Assembly (NCBI GenBank): GCA_910585395.1
Contig: CAJUCK010000011.1
Location: forward strand, 30,356-39,544
Direction of reading: 5' to 3'
Source of the DNA: an uncultured Lachnospiraceae bacterium
GTDB taxonomy: Bacteria > Bacillota > Clostridia > Lachnospirales > Lachnospiraceae
Length of the DNA stretch: 9,189 nt
Shown here piece by piece: positions 1 through 5,934 of this stretch (position 1 is the stretch's first letter; the number at the start of each line of letters is the position of its first letter). Under the pieces are notes generated by a model. It was not told the origin of the DNA. It did not search any database and saw only the letters and a program-made list of their open reading frames with translations. The translations under genes and the position numbers were made by a program.

Positions 1-582
1 GTAGGAGAAGCTGCTTTCTACGGACCGAAGATAGATATCAATACTAAAAATGTCAACGGTAAGGAAGATACTATGATTACCATTCAATGGGATGCCTTGC
101 TGGCAGAGCAGTTTGACATGTATTACATTGACCAGAATGGCGACAAAGTGCGTCCTTATATTATTCATAGAACCTCAATGGGATGCTATGAGCGCACGCT
201 TGCATGGCTGATCGAAAAATATGCAGGGAAATTCCCTACCTGGCTGTGCCCGGAGCAGGTGCGTATTCTTCCTATTTCGGATAAGTATGAACAATATGCG
301 GCAGAGGTGGAGAAAGAGTTAAGAGCAAATGGAATTCTCTGCACAGTGGATAACCGGTCTGAAAAAATTGGCTATAAAATTCGTGAGGCACGTCTGGATA
401 AGCTTCCCTATATGCTGGTGGTTGGGCAGCAGGAAGAGGAAGACGGTACAGTTTCCGTCAGAAGCCGTTTCGCAGGAGACGAGGGAGTGAAGCCTCTTGG
501 GGAATTTGTGAATCAGATCTGTAAGGAGATTCGTGCGAAAGAGATACGCAGAGAAGAAGTGCAGAGTGAACAGAAAAAATAA
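1..582 (+). CDS. thrS: Threonyl-tRNA synthetase, C-terminal part (5' end outside window)
   Basis: This is the 3' end of thrS, open from base 1 in frame 1 and ending at TAA 580-582, leaving 193 residues. The enzyme charges tRNA-Thr with threonine in the cytoplasm. Visible are the end of the class II catalytic core (AFYGPKIDI near the window edge, then ITIQWD, then the motif 3 stretch RPYIIHRTSMGCYERTLAW) and the anticodon-binding domain (from about LCPEQVRILPISDKY to the VRSR region). The His of IIHRTS matches the third zinc ligand of canonical ThrS. The core is a divergent clostridial type: usual ThrS has GTIQLDF and HRAILGS where this has ITIQWDA and HRTSMGC. The first Met at 73 is internal, not a start. 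The T-box expected upstream in Firmicutes is outside the window. A charged tail (about 15 residues, rich in E, R and K) follows the anticodon domain. Confidence 0.95.
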   Translation, partial: VGEAAFYGPKIDINTKNVNGKEDTMITIQWDALLAEQFDMYYIDQNGDKVRPYIIHRTSMGCYERTLAWLIEKYAGKFPTWLCPEQVRILPISDKYEQYAAEVEKELRANGILCTVDNRSEKIGYKIREARLDKLPYMLVVGQQEEEDGTVSVRSRFAGDEGVKPLGEFVNQICKEIRAKEIRREEVQSEQKK

Positions 583-681
583 ATGTTTCAAGAACGATTG
601 AACAAACAGGCATGCAGATTTTTTTGAAAAAAATGGATAGACAGTCTGTGAATAAATTATATCAGATTCTCTGATACTAAC

Positions 682-715
682 AAAGCGGACAGAACATGGC
701 CGTTTTGTCTGTTTT
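682..715 (+). terminator. Intrinsic terminator-like hairpin after thrS
   Basis: The left arm AAAGCGGACAGAAC (682-695) pairs along all 14 positions, including three G-U pairs, with GTTTTGTCTGTTTT (702-715) around a 6-nt loop ATGGCC. The last four bases of the right arm are T, so the U-tract overlaps the stem base. It lies about 100 bases past the thrS stop and just before the ribosome binding site of the next gene. A smaller perfect 6-bp hairpin (TATCAG/CTGATA, 660-676) sits directly upstream. No convincing promoter for the next gene is visible in 583-756. Confidence 0.6.
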
Positions 716-756
716 ATCAAAATACCTGTAAAATAGCAGAGAAAGGAGAATTTGAA

Positions 757-1074
757 ATGACACGTTTAAAATGTACTGTAAAAAATTGTATGTATAACGA
801 AGACAGACTCTGTTCTAAGAACGATATCATGGTGGGAGGGCAGGATGCTGCCAAACCAAATGAGACACGCTGTGACAGTTTTCGGGAAAGAACCGGCAGC
901 ATGACGAATTCTATGAGTCAGGCGAGAGAAGAAACCAGTGTGGGATGCCATGCCCAGAATTGCCGGTTTAACCAGGACTGCAAATGCCAGGCAGATGAAA
1001 TCGGTATTGCAGGAAGCAATGCCTGCTGCTGCTCTGAGACAGAATGCGCAAGCTTTGACTGTCAGTGTAAATAA
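757..1074 (+). CDS. Cysteine-rich protein with two DUF1540 domains
   Basis: This 105-aa protein is built of two copies of the DUF1540 pattern. Repeat 1 is residues 4-42 (LKCTVKNCMYN, then C19, then TRCDSF). Repeat 2 is residues 62-100 (VGCHAQNCRFN, then a C75/C77 pair, a CCC at 90-92, and TECASF). Each unit has the CxxxxCxxN signature and a closing CxSF. The linker (about 43-61) is Ser/Thr-rich and probably flexible. The 14 cysteines suggest metal binding, but the function of DUF1540 is not known to me and I assign none. There is no signal peptide or membrane segment. The start is set by a strong AAAGGAG (742-748) 8 nt before ATG. Hairpins flank it on both sides, so it looks monocistronic. 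DUF1540 proteins are common in spore-forming Clostridia; any link to sporulation here is only inference. Confidence 0.85.
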   Translation: MTRLKCTVKNCMYNEDRLCSKNDIMVGGQDAAKPNETRCDSFRERTGSMTNSMSQAREETSVGCHAQNCRFNQDCKCQADEIGIAGSNACCCSETECASFDCQCK

Positions 1075-1112
1075 ATATGGCTGAATAATTGCTGTTTATC
1101 CAGTCATATTTA
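1072..1112 (+). terminator. Long hairpin overlapping the DUF1540 stop codon
   Basis: The arm 1072-1083 (TAAATATGGCTG) pairs with 1101-1112 (CAGTCATATTTA) over 12 bp with one G-U pair. After one A-C mismatch, four more pairs (1085-1088 with 1096-1099) close a 7-nt loop. The stem begins at the stop codon itself. There is no clean U-tract beyond the stem, so it may be a 3'-end protecting structure or a weak terminator. Confidence 0.5.
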
Positions 1113-1141
1113 CTAAGAATGGCTGAACCATAAAAAAATAC

Positions 1142-1170
1142 TTGTAATTTTGGAAGGCAGGAAGTAGAAT
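1142..1170 (+). promoter_or_regulatory. Sigma-A-type promoter for the phospholipase C-like gene
   Basis: The -35 TTGTAA (1142-1147) and the -10 TAGAAT (1165-1170, 5 of 6 matches to TATAAT) are separated by exactly 17 bp. Transcription would start near 1177, giving a leader of about 92 nt before the ATG at 1269. Confidence 0.5.
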
Positions 1171-1202
1171 GATACTGGAACGATAAATTTCAGTGCTCTG
1201 CT

Positions 1203-1259
1203 TTCTGCTTTTTGTACGGAAGCAGAACAGAATAAAAGCGCACAGACAGCGTTATTCTG
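1203..1259 (+). promoter_or_regulatory. Two abutting hairpins in the leader of the phospholipase C-like gene
   Basis: Hairpin A pairs TTCTGCTT (1203-1210) with AAGCAGAA (1220-1227), plus two inner G-U pairs. Hairpin B begins at the next base: CAGAATAA (1228-1235) pairs with TTATTCTG (1252-1259), with a 3-nt bulge and then CGC/GCG (1239-1241 with 1249-1251). The last base of hairpin B is the first G of the GGAGG ribosome binding site (1259-1263), so folding could partly hide it. I recognise no known riboswitch class. Confidence 0.35.
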
Positions 1260-1268
1260 GAGGTAATC

Positions 1269-1871
1269 ATGCGGAAAAAATCTCATATATCTTTAGCGAA
1301 GTATCTTGTAACCAGTCTTGATGAACAAGAATTAGTGAAGCATAAGAAAGCGTTTTATCTTGGAAGTATTCTGCCAGACTGTAAGCCATCTTTTCTTACA
1401 GTAAGGCACGAGATAGAAGGTACTTTCCCAAAGCTTCAGCAAGATTTGAAAAGGCTGCTGGAACGCCAGCAGGCAGCTCAGATTAATATGCGGGTATTTT
1501 ACCGTAATCTGGGCGAAGTACTTCATTATATTGCAGACTATTTTACATTTCCGCATAATTCCCATTATATGGGAAATTTGAAGGATCATTGTATTTATGA
1601 GAAACATTTAAAGAACAGTTTAAAAGATTATATTCAAAGCGGTGAGGCGGAGAAGAATCGGACAAAAGTTCAAAAATCTGTGAAAAATCTCAACAGTGTG
1701 GAAGCTATTTGTGCATTCGTACAGAATGCGCATGATGCATATGTCAAAATAAAGAATACTGTGGAGGGAGATTGCCGTCAAATTGTGTCGCTTTGTCATC
1801 AGGTGGCGGAAGCTGTCATTTCGTTGATTCAAAGGGAAAATGCGCTGAATCCGGCTGCTGCTGTGAATTAG
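1269..1871 (+). CDS. Zinc-dependent phospholipase C-like protein
   Basis: This 200-aa protein resembles the zinc-dependent phospholipase C/S1-P1 nuclease fold (Zn_dep_PLPC family). Visible metal-ligand candidates are H6 near the start, the LGSILPD segment with D37, H47, and the block LHYIADYFTFPHN with H86, D90 and H96, followed by H99. This spacing of His and Asp in a mostly helical protein is typical of the family. There is no signal peptide, unlike secreted clostridial alpha-toxins, and no C-terminal C2-like domain, so it is probably cytoplasmic or membrane-associated and its substrate is unknown. The start has GGAGG (1259-1263) 5 nt before ATG. The gene has its own apparent promoter (1142-1170). 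The C-terminus (about 125-200) is helical and not diagnostic. Catalytic activity is inferred only from the retained His/Asp pattern. Confidence 0.75.
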   Translation: MRKKSHISLAKYLVTSLDEQELVKHKKAFYLGSILPDCKPSFLTVRHEIEGTFPKLQQDLKRLLERQQAAQINMRVFYRNLGEVLHYIADYFTFPHNSHYMGNLKDHCIYEKHLKNSLKDYIQSGEAEKNRTKVQKSVKNLNSVEAICAFVQNAHDAYVKIKNTVEGDCRQIVSLCHQVAEAVISLIQRENALNPAAAVN

Positions 1872-1885
1872 GGATAAAATGTAAC

Positions 1886-1920
1886 TGTCGAGAAAAAGCA
1901 TTTCCTGTCGAAATGTCGTG
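1886..1920 (+). promoter_or_regulatory. Spo0A-box-like repeats upstream of the spo0E-like gene
   Basis: TGTCGAG (1886-1892) and TGTCGAA (1906-1912) are in the same orientation, exactly 20 bp or two helical turns apart. A third degenerate copy, TGTCGTG, lies at 1914-1920. TGTCGAA is the exact core of the 0A box bound by phosphorylated Spo0A. The boxes lie directly after the upstream stop codon (1871) and before the promoter of a Spo0E-family gene. An extended -10-like TGTAATAAT (1919-1927) overlaps the third copy. Whether binding would activate or repress cannot be read from the sequence. Confidence 0.55.
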
Positions 1921-1941
1921 TAATAATATGGCGATTTTCGT

Positions 1942-1970
1942 TTGCCTTTTTGCCGGAAAAGGACTACAAT
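1942..1970 (+). promoter_or_regulatory. Sigma-A-type promoter for the spo0E-like gene
   Basis: TTGCCT (1942-1947) and TACAAT (1965-1970, 5 of 6 matches) are 17 bp apart. The start would be near 1977, giving a very short leader of about 23 nt before the ATG at 2000. An alternative upstream extended -10 (TGTAATAAT, 1919-1927) has a poor -35 region and would need an activator. Confidence 0.45.
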
Positions 1971-1999
1971 AATGATACGGGGAGAAGGAGCAGGAATAG

Positions 2000-2179
2000 A
2001 TGGAATATTTGCAGGAGCTGCAGAGTGAGATTGAGAAAGTTCGGAGTGAACTGGATGTAGCTGCTGAGCAGAATGTCAGCGCTGGGGAGTGTTATAAAAC
2101 AAGCATCCGGCTGGACAAGCTGATTGAGGACTACATGCAGTATACGAAAGATAAAGTTCATTTTCGCAATTGTAAATGA
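2000..2179 (+). CDS. Spo0E-family aspartyl-phosphate phosphatase-like protein
   Basis: This is a 59-aa open frame, ATG 2000 to TGA 2177-2179. It begins MEYLQELQSEIEKVRSEL and carries the Spo0E signature S-x-x-L-D-x-L-I-x-x-Y as SIRLDKLIEDYM (residues 35-46). The shape, two short helices around a variable loop (about 20-33), fits the family size of roughly 50-85 aa. In Bacillus such proteins dephosphorylate Spo0A~P and delay sporulation. The motif aspartate (D39) is the residue expected for catalysis. The family usually shows SxxxLD, with one more residue between Ser and Leu; here Ser-Ile-Arg-Leu-Asp has two, and the preceding Thr34 could stand in for the Ser. The start has AAGGAG (1985-1990) 9 nt upstream. 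The gene stands alone between a promoter with Spo0A-like boxes and a strong terminator, which suggests a feedback role in sporulation control. Clostridial members may have other partners. Confidence 0.75.
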   Translation: MEYLQELQSEIEKVRSELDVAAEQNVSAGECYKTSIRLDKLIEDYMQYTKDKVHFRNCK

Positions 2180-2248
2180 AAATGGAACAGAAGAGAAATT
2201 TCACCCAGACAATAAGGATGGAAAAAGAAAAACAGCATATGGGAAAAG

Positions 2249-2279
2249 AAAAAGAGCTTTGGCTACAAAGCTCTTTTTT
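2249..2279 (+). terminator. Strong intrinsic terminator after the spo0E-like gene
   Basis: A perfect 13-bp stem, AAAAAGAGCTTTG (2249-2261) with CAAAGCTCTTTTT (2266-2278), closes a 4-nt loop GCTA and ends in a run of six T (2274-2279). It separates the sporulation-linked units from the dcw cluster. The complementary A-run means it may also work on the other strand. Confidence 0.9.
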
Positions 2280-2304
2280 GTTGTATAAGTTCGGTTCTTC
2301 CTTA

Positions 2305-2361
2305 TGTTATAAAATATGAGACGAATTTGCTATTGCTTTTTTGAGGTCAATAAGCTAAAAT
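2305..2361 (+). promoter_or_regulatory. Promoter region of the dcw cluster (mraZ promoter)
   Basis: The best candidate is TTGCTT (2333-2338) with TAAAAT (2356-2361) at a 17-bp spacing, putting the start near 2368, immediately before the first GTGG repeat. A second candidate is an extended -10, TGTTATAAA (2305-2313), without a clear -35. The leader to the mraZ ATG would be about 120 nt and holds the whole repeat array. Confidence 0.5.
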
Positions 2362-2367
2362 TAAATG

Positions 2368-2444
2368 AAAGTGGAGGAAAGTGGTAAAAAAGGGGTTTTA
2401 GTGGTGGATAAGTGGATAATAATGTGGAAAACAATGTGGAAAAC
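2368..2444 (+). repeat. GTGG repeat array, probable MraZ operator
   Basis: GTGG occurs at 2371, 2381, 2401, 2412, 2424 and 2436, with a degenerate AGGG at 2391. The spacing is 10, 10, 10, 11, 12 and 12 bp. The first two copies read AAAGTGG-AGG-AAAGTGG, which agrees with the AAAGTG-type boxes described for mollicute MraZ and with the 10-bp period of the E. coli TGGG boxes. The last two copies form a perfect 12-bp tandem repeat, AATGTGGAAAAC (2421-2432 and 2433-2444). The array sits between the promoter and mraZ, as expected for autoregulation. Confidence 0.75.
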
Positions 2445-2486
2445 ATTCACTTGTTCATTGCAGCCGGACTGTTAGAAGGTGATTTT

Positions 2487-2918
2487 ATGTTCATGGGAGA
2501 ATACAATCATACGGTTGATACAAAGGGCAGGCTGATAGTTCCTTCTAAATTCAGAGAGTTACTGGGTGAAGAATTTGTAGTGACAAAGGGACTGGATGGA
2601 TGCTTGTTTGTATATTCTTCAGAAGAATGGAAGATCATTGAGACAAAATTCCGGGAAGTATCACAATTTTCCAAAGAAGCCCGTAAGTTTGCAAGATTTT
2701 TCTTCGCAGGAGCAGCTTCCTGTGAAACAGATAAACAAGGGCGTGTACTTTTACCAGCAATTCTGCGAGAATTTGCTGGTATTGAAAAAGAAGTAGTTCT
2801 GGCAGGTGTGGTAAATCATATTGAAATCTGGAGCAAAGACAGATGGCAGGAGACCAGTGAATATGATGATGTGGAGGAAATTGCAGAACATATGGCAAAT
2901 TTGGGGCTTATAATTTAG
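2487..2918 (+). CDS. mraZ: Transcriptional regulator MraZ
   Basis: This 143-aa DNA-binding protein is the first gene of the dcw cluster. In E. coli MraZ forms a ring-shaped oligomer, binds repeats in its own promoter and represses the operon. Two SpoVT/AbrB-like halves are visible, each with the DxxxR motif: DTKGRLIVP (D11-R15) and DKQGRVLLP (D82-R86). The start is ATG 2487, giving MFMGEYNHTVD, which matches the usual MraZ N-terminus and length. It is preceded by AGAAGGTGAT (2474-2483), a good anti-SD match. An in-frame ATG at 2412 would add 25 residues, but these would be encoded by the operator repeats and that ATG has no proper RBS, so I reject it. A 68-nt gap with no terminator leads to rsmH, consistent with one operon. 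Confidence 0.95.
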   Translation: MFMGEYNHTVDTKGRLIVPSKFRELLGEEFVVTKGLDGCLFVYSSEEWKIIETKFREVSQFSKEARKFARFFFAGAASCETDKQGRVLLPAILREFAGIEKEVVLAGVVNHIEIWSKDRWQETSEYDDVEEIAEHMANLGLII

Positions 2919-2986
2919 TAAAATAAGGATTTCTTTGATGAATTGCCAAAAGCAGGCGGACCCAGAACAGAAGGAAAGGAACAGCC

Positions 2987-3937
2987 ATGGAATTCAAACA
3001 TAAATCAGTGCTTTTAAAGGAAACAATTGCATACTTGAATATCAAGCCAGATGGGATTTATGTGGATGGCACGCTGGGGGGCGGTGGACATGCCTACGAG
3101 GTGTGTAAACGTCTGTCAGAAAAGGGAAAATTTATTGGAATTGATCAGGATGAAGACGCAATTAAAGCTGCGTCCAGAAGACTGTCAGAGTTTGAAGACA
3201 GAATAAGAATCATAAGAAGCAATTACTGTGAAATGCGGGAAGCGCTGGCAGGAATTGGAATATACAGGGTGGATGGAATTATACTGGATCTGGGAGTTTC
3301 ATCGTATCAGCTGGATGATCCCAGCCGTGGATTCACCTATCGGGCAGAGGAAGCGCCATTGGATATGCGGATGGATCAAAGGCAAAGTTTTACAGCAAGA
3401 GATCTGATTAATACATACAGTGAAATGGATCTGTATCGGATTATCCGTGATTATGGAGAAGATAATTTTGCAAAAAATATTGCCAGGCATATTGTGGCAG
3501 CAAGAAAAGAGAAGGAAATAGAAACTACAGGAGAATTGACAGAGATTATCAAAAGAGCAATTCCGGCAAAAGTACGAATGAGTGGGGGACATCCTGCTAA
3601 GCGCACCTTTCAGGCAATTAGGATCGAACTAAACAGAGAACTGGAAGTCCTGCAGGATTCCCTGGAAGATATGATAGATCTGCTGAATCCAGAAGGAAGG
3701 ATATGTATCATTACGTTTCATTCGCTGGAAGACCGGATCGTGAAGAAGATCTATAAAAAAAGCGAACAGCCATGTACATGTCCCAGAGAATTTCCGGTAT
3801 GTGTGTGTGGAAAAAAATCATTGGGGAGCGTGGTGACCAGAAAACCTGTCGTACCGTCAGAGGAAGAGGTTGCATATAATTCACGTTCTAAGAGCGCAAA
3901 ACTCAGGGTATTTGAACGAGCTAAACAGGAAGGCTGA
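2987..3937 (+). CDS. rsmH: 16S rRNA (cytosine-1402-N4)-methyltransferase RsmH
   Basis: This 316-aa protein is a full-length RsmH (MraW), which uses S-adenosylmethionine to methylate N4 of C1402 in the 16S rRNA P site. Visible motifs are the SAM-binding DGTLGGGGH (27-35), IGIDQDEDAI (50-59), ILDLGVSSYQLD (99-110), RGFTYR with LDMRMD (114-130), GGHPAKRTFQAIRIELN (200-216), ITFHSLEDRIVK (242-253) and the closing NSRSKSAKLRVFER. A CTC...CVC pair (C263/C265, C272/C274) is common in the family and may bind metal or stabilise the fold. The ATG follows AAGGAAAGGA (2971-2980) by 6 nt. It is the second gene of the dcw operon, 22 nt from ftsL. No residue looks missing. Confidence 0.97.
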   Translation: MEFKHKSVLLKETIAYLNIKPDGIYVDGTLGGGGHAYEVCKRLSEKGKFIGIDQDEDAIKAASRRLSEFEDRIRIIRSNYCEMREALAGIGIYRVDGIILDLGVSSYQLDDPSRGFTYRAEEAPLDMRMDQRQSFTARDLINTYSEMDLYRIIRDYGEDNFAKNIARHIVAARKEKEIETTGELTEIIKRAIPAKVRMSGGHPAKRTFQAIRIELNRELEVLQDSLEDMIDLLNPEGRICIITFHSLEDRIVKKIYKKSEQPCTCPREFPVCVCGKKSLGSVVTRKPVVPSEEEVAYNSRSKSAKLRVFERAKQEG

Positions 3938-3959
3938 ATAGAGAATAGGAGCTGAAAGC

Positions 3960-4487
3960 ATGAGACAACAGGAAAATCAATCATACCAGGAGAGAAGGGC
4001 CAGTTATATTGACGGAAATACAGTGAGGAGAGTTCAGGAGGAACCAAGAAGACACAGTGAAAAGGTACATGAGGAATATATTCAGAAACAGAGAGAAGAG
4101 AGAGAGCGGAAACAGCGGCAGAAAAGTGCAAGAGCGGCAGCCCGCAGGAACCGGGAACAGGCGCTTGTGATGAGTCCGGGGTATGTGATGTTTCTTGCCG
4201 TTTCTATGATGCTGCTGATGTCAGTTTTTGGCTGTTATTTGTATCTTCAGTCAGAACTAAACAGTCATATGAGAGATGTGACCTCATTGGAAGCTAATGT
4301 GATGAATCTGAAAAATGATAATGATGCTGCACAGAAAAAAATCAATTCTGCTGTTGATTTGGAGATTATCCGCAGGCGGGCAATGGGAGAATTGGGTATG
4401 GTATATCCAAATAAAGACCAAATTCAATATTTTGAAGTGGATGACAGTGACTATATGAATCAGTATGAAGATATTCCAGAAAGGTGA
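3960..4487 (+). CDS. ftsL: FtsL-like cell division protein
   Basis: This 175-aa bitopic membrane protein sits at the usual ftsL position between rsmH and a class B PBP. Residues 1-70 are very polar and basic (many R, K, E and Q), a cytoplasmic tail longer than in typical FtsL (about 120 aa overall). Residues 74-96 form one hydrophobic membrane span. Residues 97-132 look like the extracellular coiled coil (SELNSHMRDVTSLEANVMNLKNDND). The block LEIIRRRAMGELGMVYPNKDQI (134-155) matches the conserved C-terminal FtsL/DivIC segment. In the divisome it would pair with DivIC/FtsB and DivIB/FtsQ to activate septal synthesis by FtsW and its PBP. The start has AGGAG (3947-3951) 8 nt upstream. The family diverges quickly, so the assignment rests on topology, the C-terminal block and synteny. 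Confidence 0.85.
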   Translation: MRQQENQSYQERRASYIDGNTVRRVQEEPRRHSEKVHEEYIQKQREERERKQRQKSARAAARRNREQALVMSPGYVMFLAVSMMLLMSVFGCYLYLQSELNSHMRDVTSLEANVMNLKNDNDAAQKKINSAVDLEIIRRRAMGELGMVYPNKDQIQYFEVDDSDYMNQYEDIPER

Positions 4488-4494
4488 AAGAAGA

Positions 4495-5934
4495 TTGAGC
4501 AGCAGAAAGAACAGACGCCGAAGAAAGCGGAGACCTTCGAAATTTTCCAGAATAATGAAAAAGAAGCTGTTATTGGTATTTACCATGATATTGCTTCTTT
4601 CAGGAGGGCTTGTGGTGAGGCTGGTTTATATTGACCAGGTGAAAGGCCAAGAATATGAAAAGCAGGTGTTAAGCCAGCAGAGTTATGGTAATCAGAGTAT
4701 TCCTTATCAGCGTGGAGAGATTTTAGATACCAAAGGAAGTATTCTGGCCACTAACGTAGATGTATATAATCTTATTTTAGACTGTAAATTGATTAATGAT
4801 GAAGAAGACTATGTGGAACCTACGATAGCAGCACTGCTTAAGTGTTTCCCAGATGTTACCGAAGAAGAAGTGAGAACGGCACTGACTAAGCAGCCAGACA
4901 GCCGTTATTATATTTTACGGAGAAAACTTAAATATGACGAAATTGAAGAATTTCAGAAATTGCAGGCAAAGACTAATAAAAATAAAAAGAAAGTAAATCC
5001 TAATGTGCAGGGAGTATGGTTTGAAAAAGAATATAAGAGAGTATATCCTTACAACAATCTTGCCAGTAAGGTACTGGGATTTACAACCTCTGGAAATGAG
5101 GGGATTGGGGGGCTGGAGGATTATTATAACGATACTTTAAATGGGATTGACGGCAGGCAGTACGGTTACTTGAATACAGACAACAATGTGGAAAAGACCA
5201 TCAAGGAGCCCGTGAATGGCAACAGTCTGGTTACCACCATTGATCTTAACATTCAGAAGGTAATTGAAGAGAAAATTGCCGAGTTTCAAAACGAATATCG
5301 AGATAAGGAAAAAGAAGGAGACGGAAGTCAGCATACGGGCATTCTGGTGATGAATCCCCAGAATGGTGAGATTCTTGGTATGGCGGATAATTTTACCTAT
5401 GATCTCAACAATCCATGGGATCTGACCAATTTCTGTACGCCAGAAGAGATAGCCAGTTTCAAAGAAGAGGACAGGCTGAACAAACTTAATTATATCTGGC
5501 AGAATTTCTGCATTACTTATACGTATGAGCCTGGGTCTACTGCAAAACCATTTACTGTGGCAACAGGGCTTGAAACAGGGAAAATTAAAGATTCCTATTA
5601 TTGTGATGGAGTAGAAAAAATCGGGGGATATGATATTAAATGCATCAATCGTTCTGGTCACGGAATGGAGAGTACCGAAAAAGCAGTGGTGGATTCTTGT
5701 AATGATGCATTGATGCAGATGGCGGCAGATATTGGCAAAGAGGATTTCTATAAATATCAGAATATTTTTAATTTTGGACTTCGCACCAACATTGATCTGC
5801 CTGGCGAGACCAGAACAGATGGTCTTATTTATACCGCAGACAATACCAATGCGACTTCCCTTGCCACCAACGCTTTTGGGCAGAATTATGGAGACCACGC
5901 CTTTAAAACAGACTATTTCCAGACAGACCAGTGA
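4495..5934 (+). pseudogene. Class B penicillin-binding protein, 5' portion of a broken gene
   Basis: This is the N-terminal part of a class B PBP (FtsI/SpoVD type), a peptidoglycan DD-transpeptidase. It shows a basic N-terminus, a membrane span (about 4564-4626), a PBP dimerisation domain, and a transpeptidase domain with SxxK (STAK, 5536-5547) and SxN (SCN, 5695-5703). After FGQN (near 5886) the frame departs from the family and stops at 5934. The rest, including KTG, continues in the next frame (5888-6391). I favour TTG 4495 as the start because AGGTGA (4482-4487), overlapping the ftsL stop, lies 7 nt before it and suggests translational coupling. ATG 4465 is in frame, overlaps ftsL by 23 nt and has no visible RBS, but may be what a gene caller selects. 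Without KTG the product cannot be an active transpeptidase. Confidence 0.8.

Noticed and set aside
624..658. TTGAAA with a -10-like AATAAAT region after thrS
   Set aside because: The spacing is about 19 bp or more and the -10 match is weak, and the transcript would have to cross the hairpin at 682-715.
705..734. TTGTCT/TAAAAT promoter for the DUF1540 gene
   Set aside because: The start would fall near 741, on the ribosome binding site itself, and the -35 would lie inside the thrS terminator.
1772..1972. 66-aa cysteine-rich frame overlapping the end of the phospholipase C-like gene
   Set aside because: It has no RBS, overlaps a better-supported gene in another frame, runs through the Spo0A-like boxes and promoter, and its cysteines follow no recognisable spacing.
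2191..2325. Short open frame starting at an ATG after the spo0E-like gene
   Set aside because: It has no good RBS, is Lys/Glu-rich low-complexity sequence, and passes through the strong terminator at 2249-2279.
2412..2486. 25-residue N-terminal extension of MraZ
   Set aside because: The extension is encoded by the GTGG repeats, its ATG has no proper RBS, and ATG 2487 gives the standard MraZ N-terminus and length behind a good RBS.
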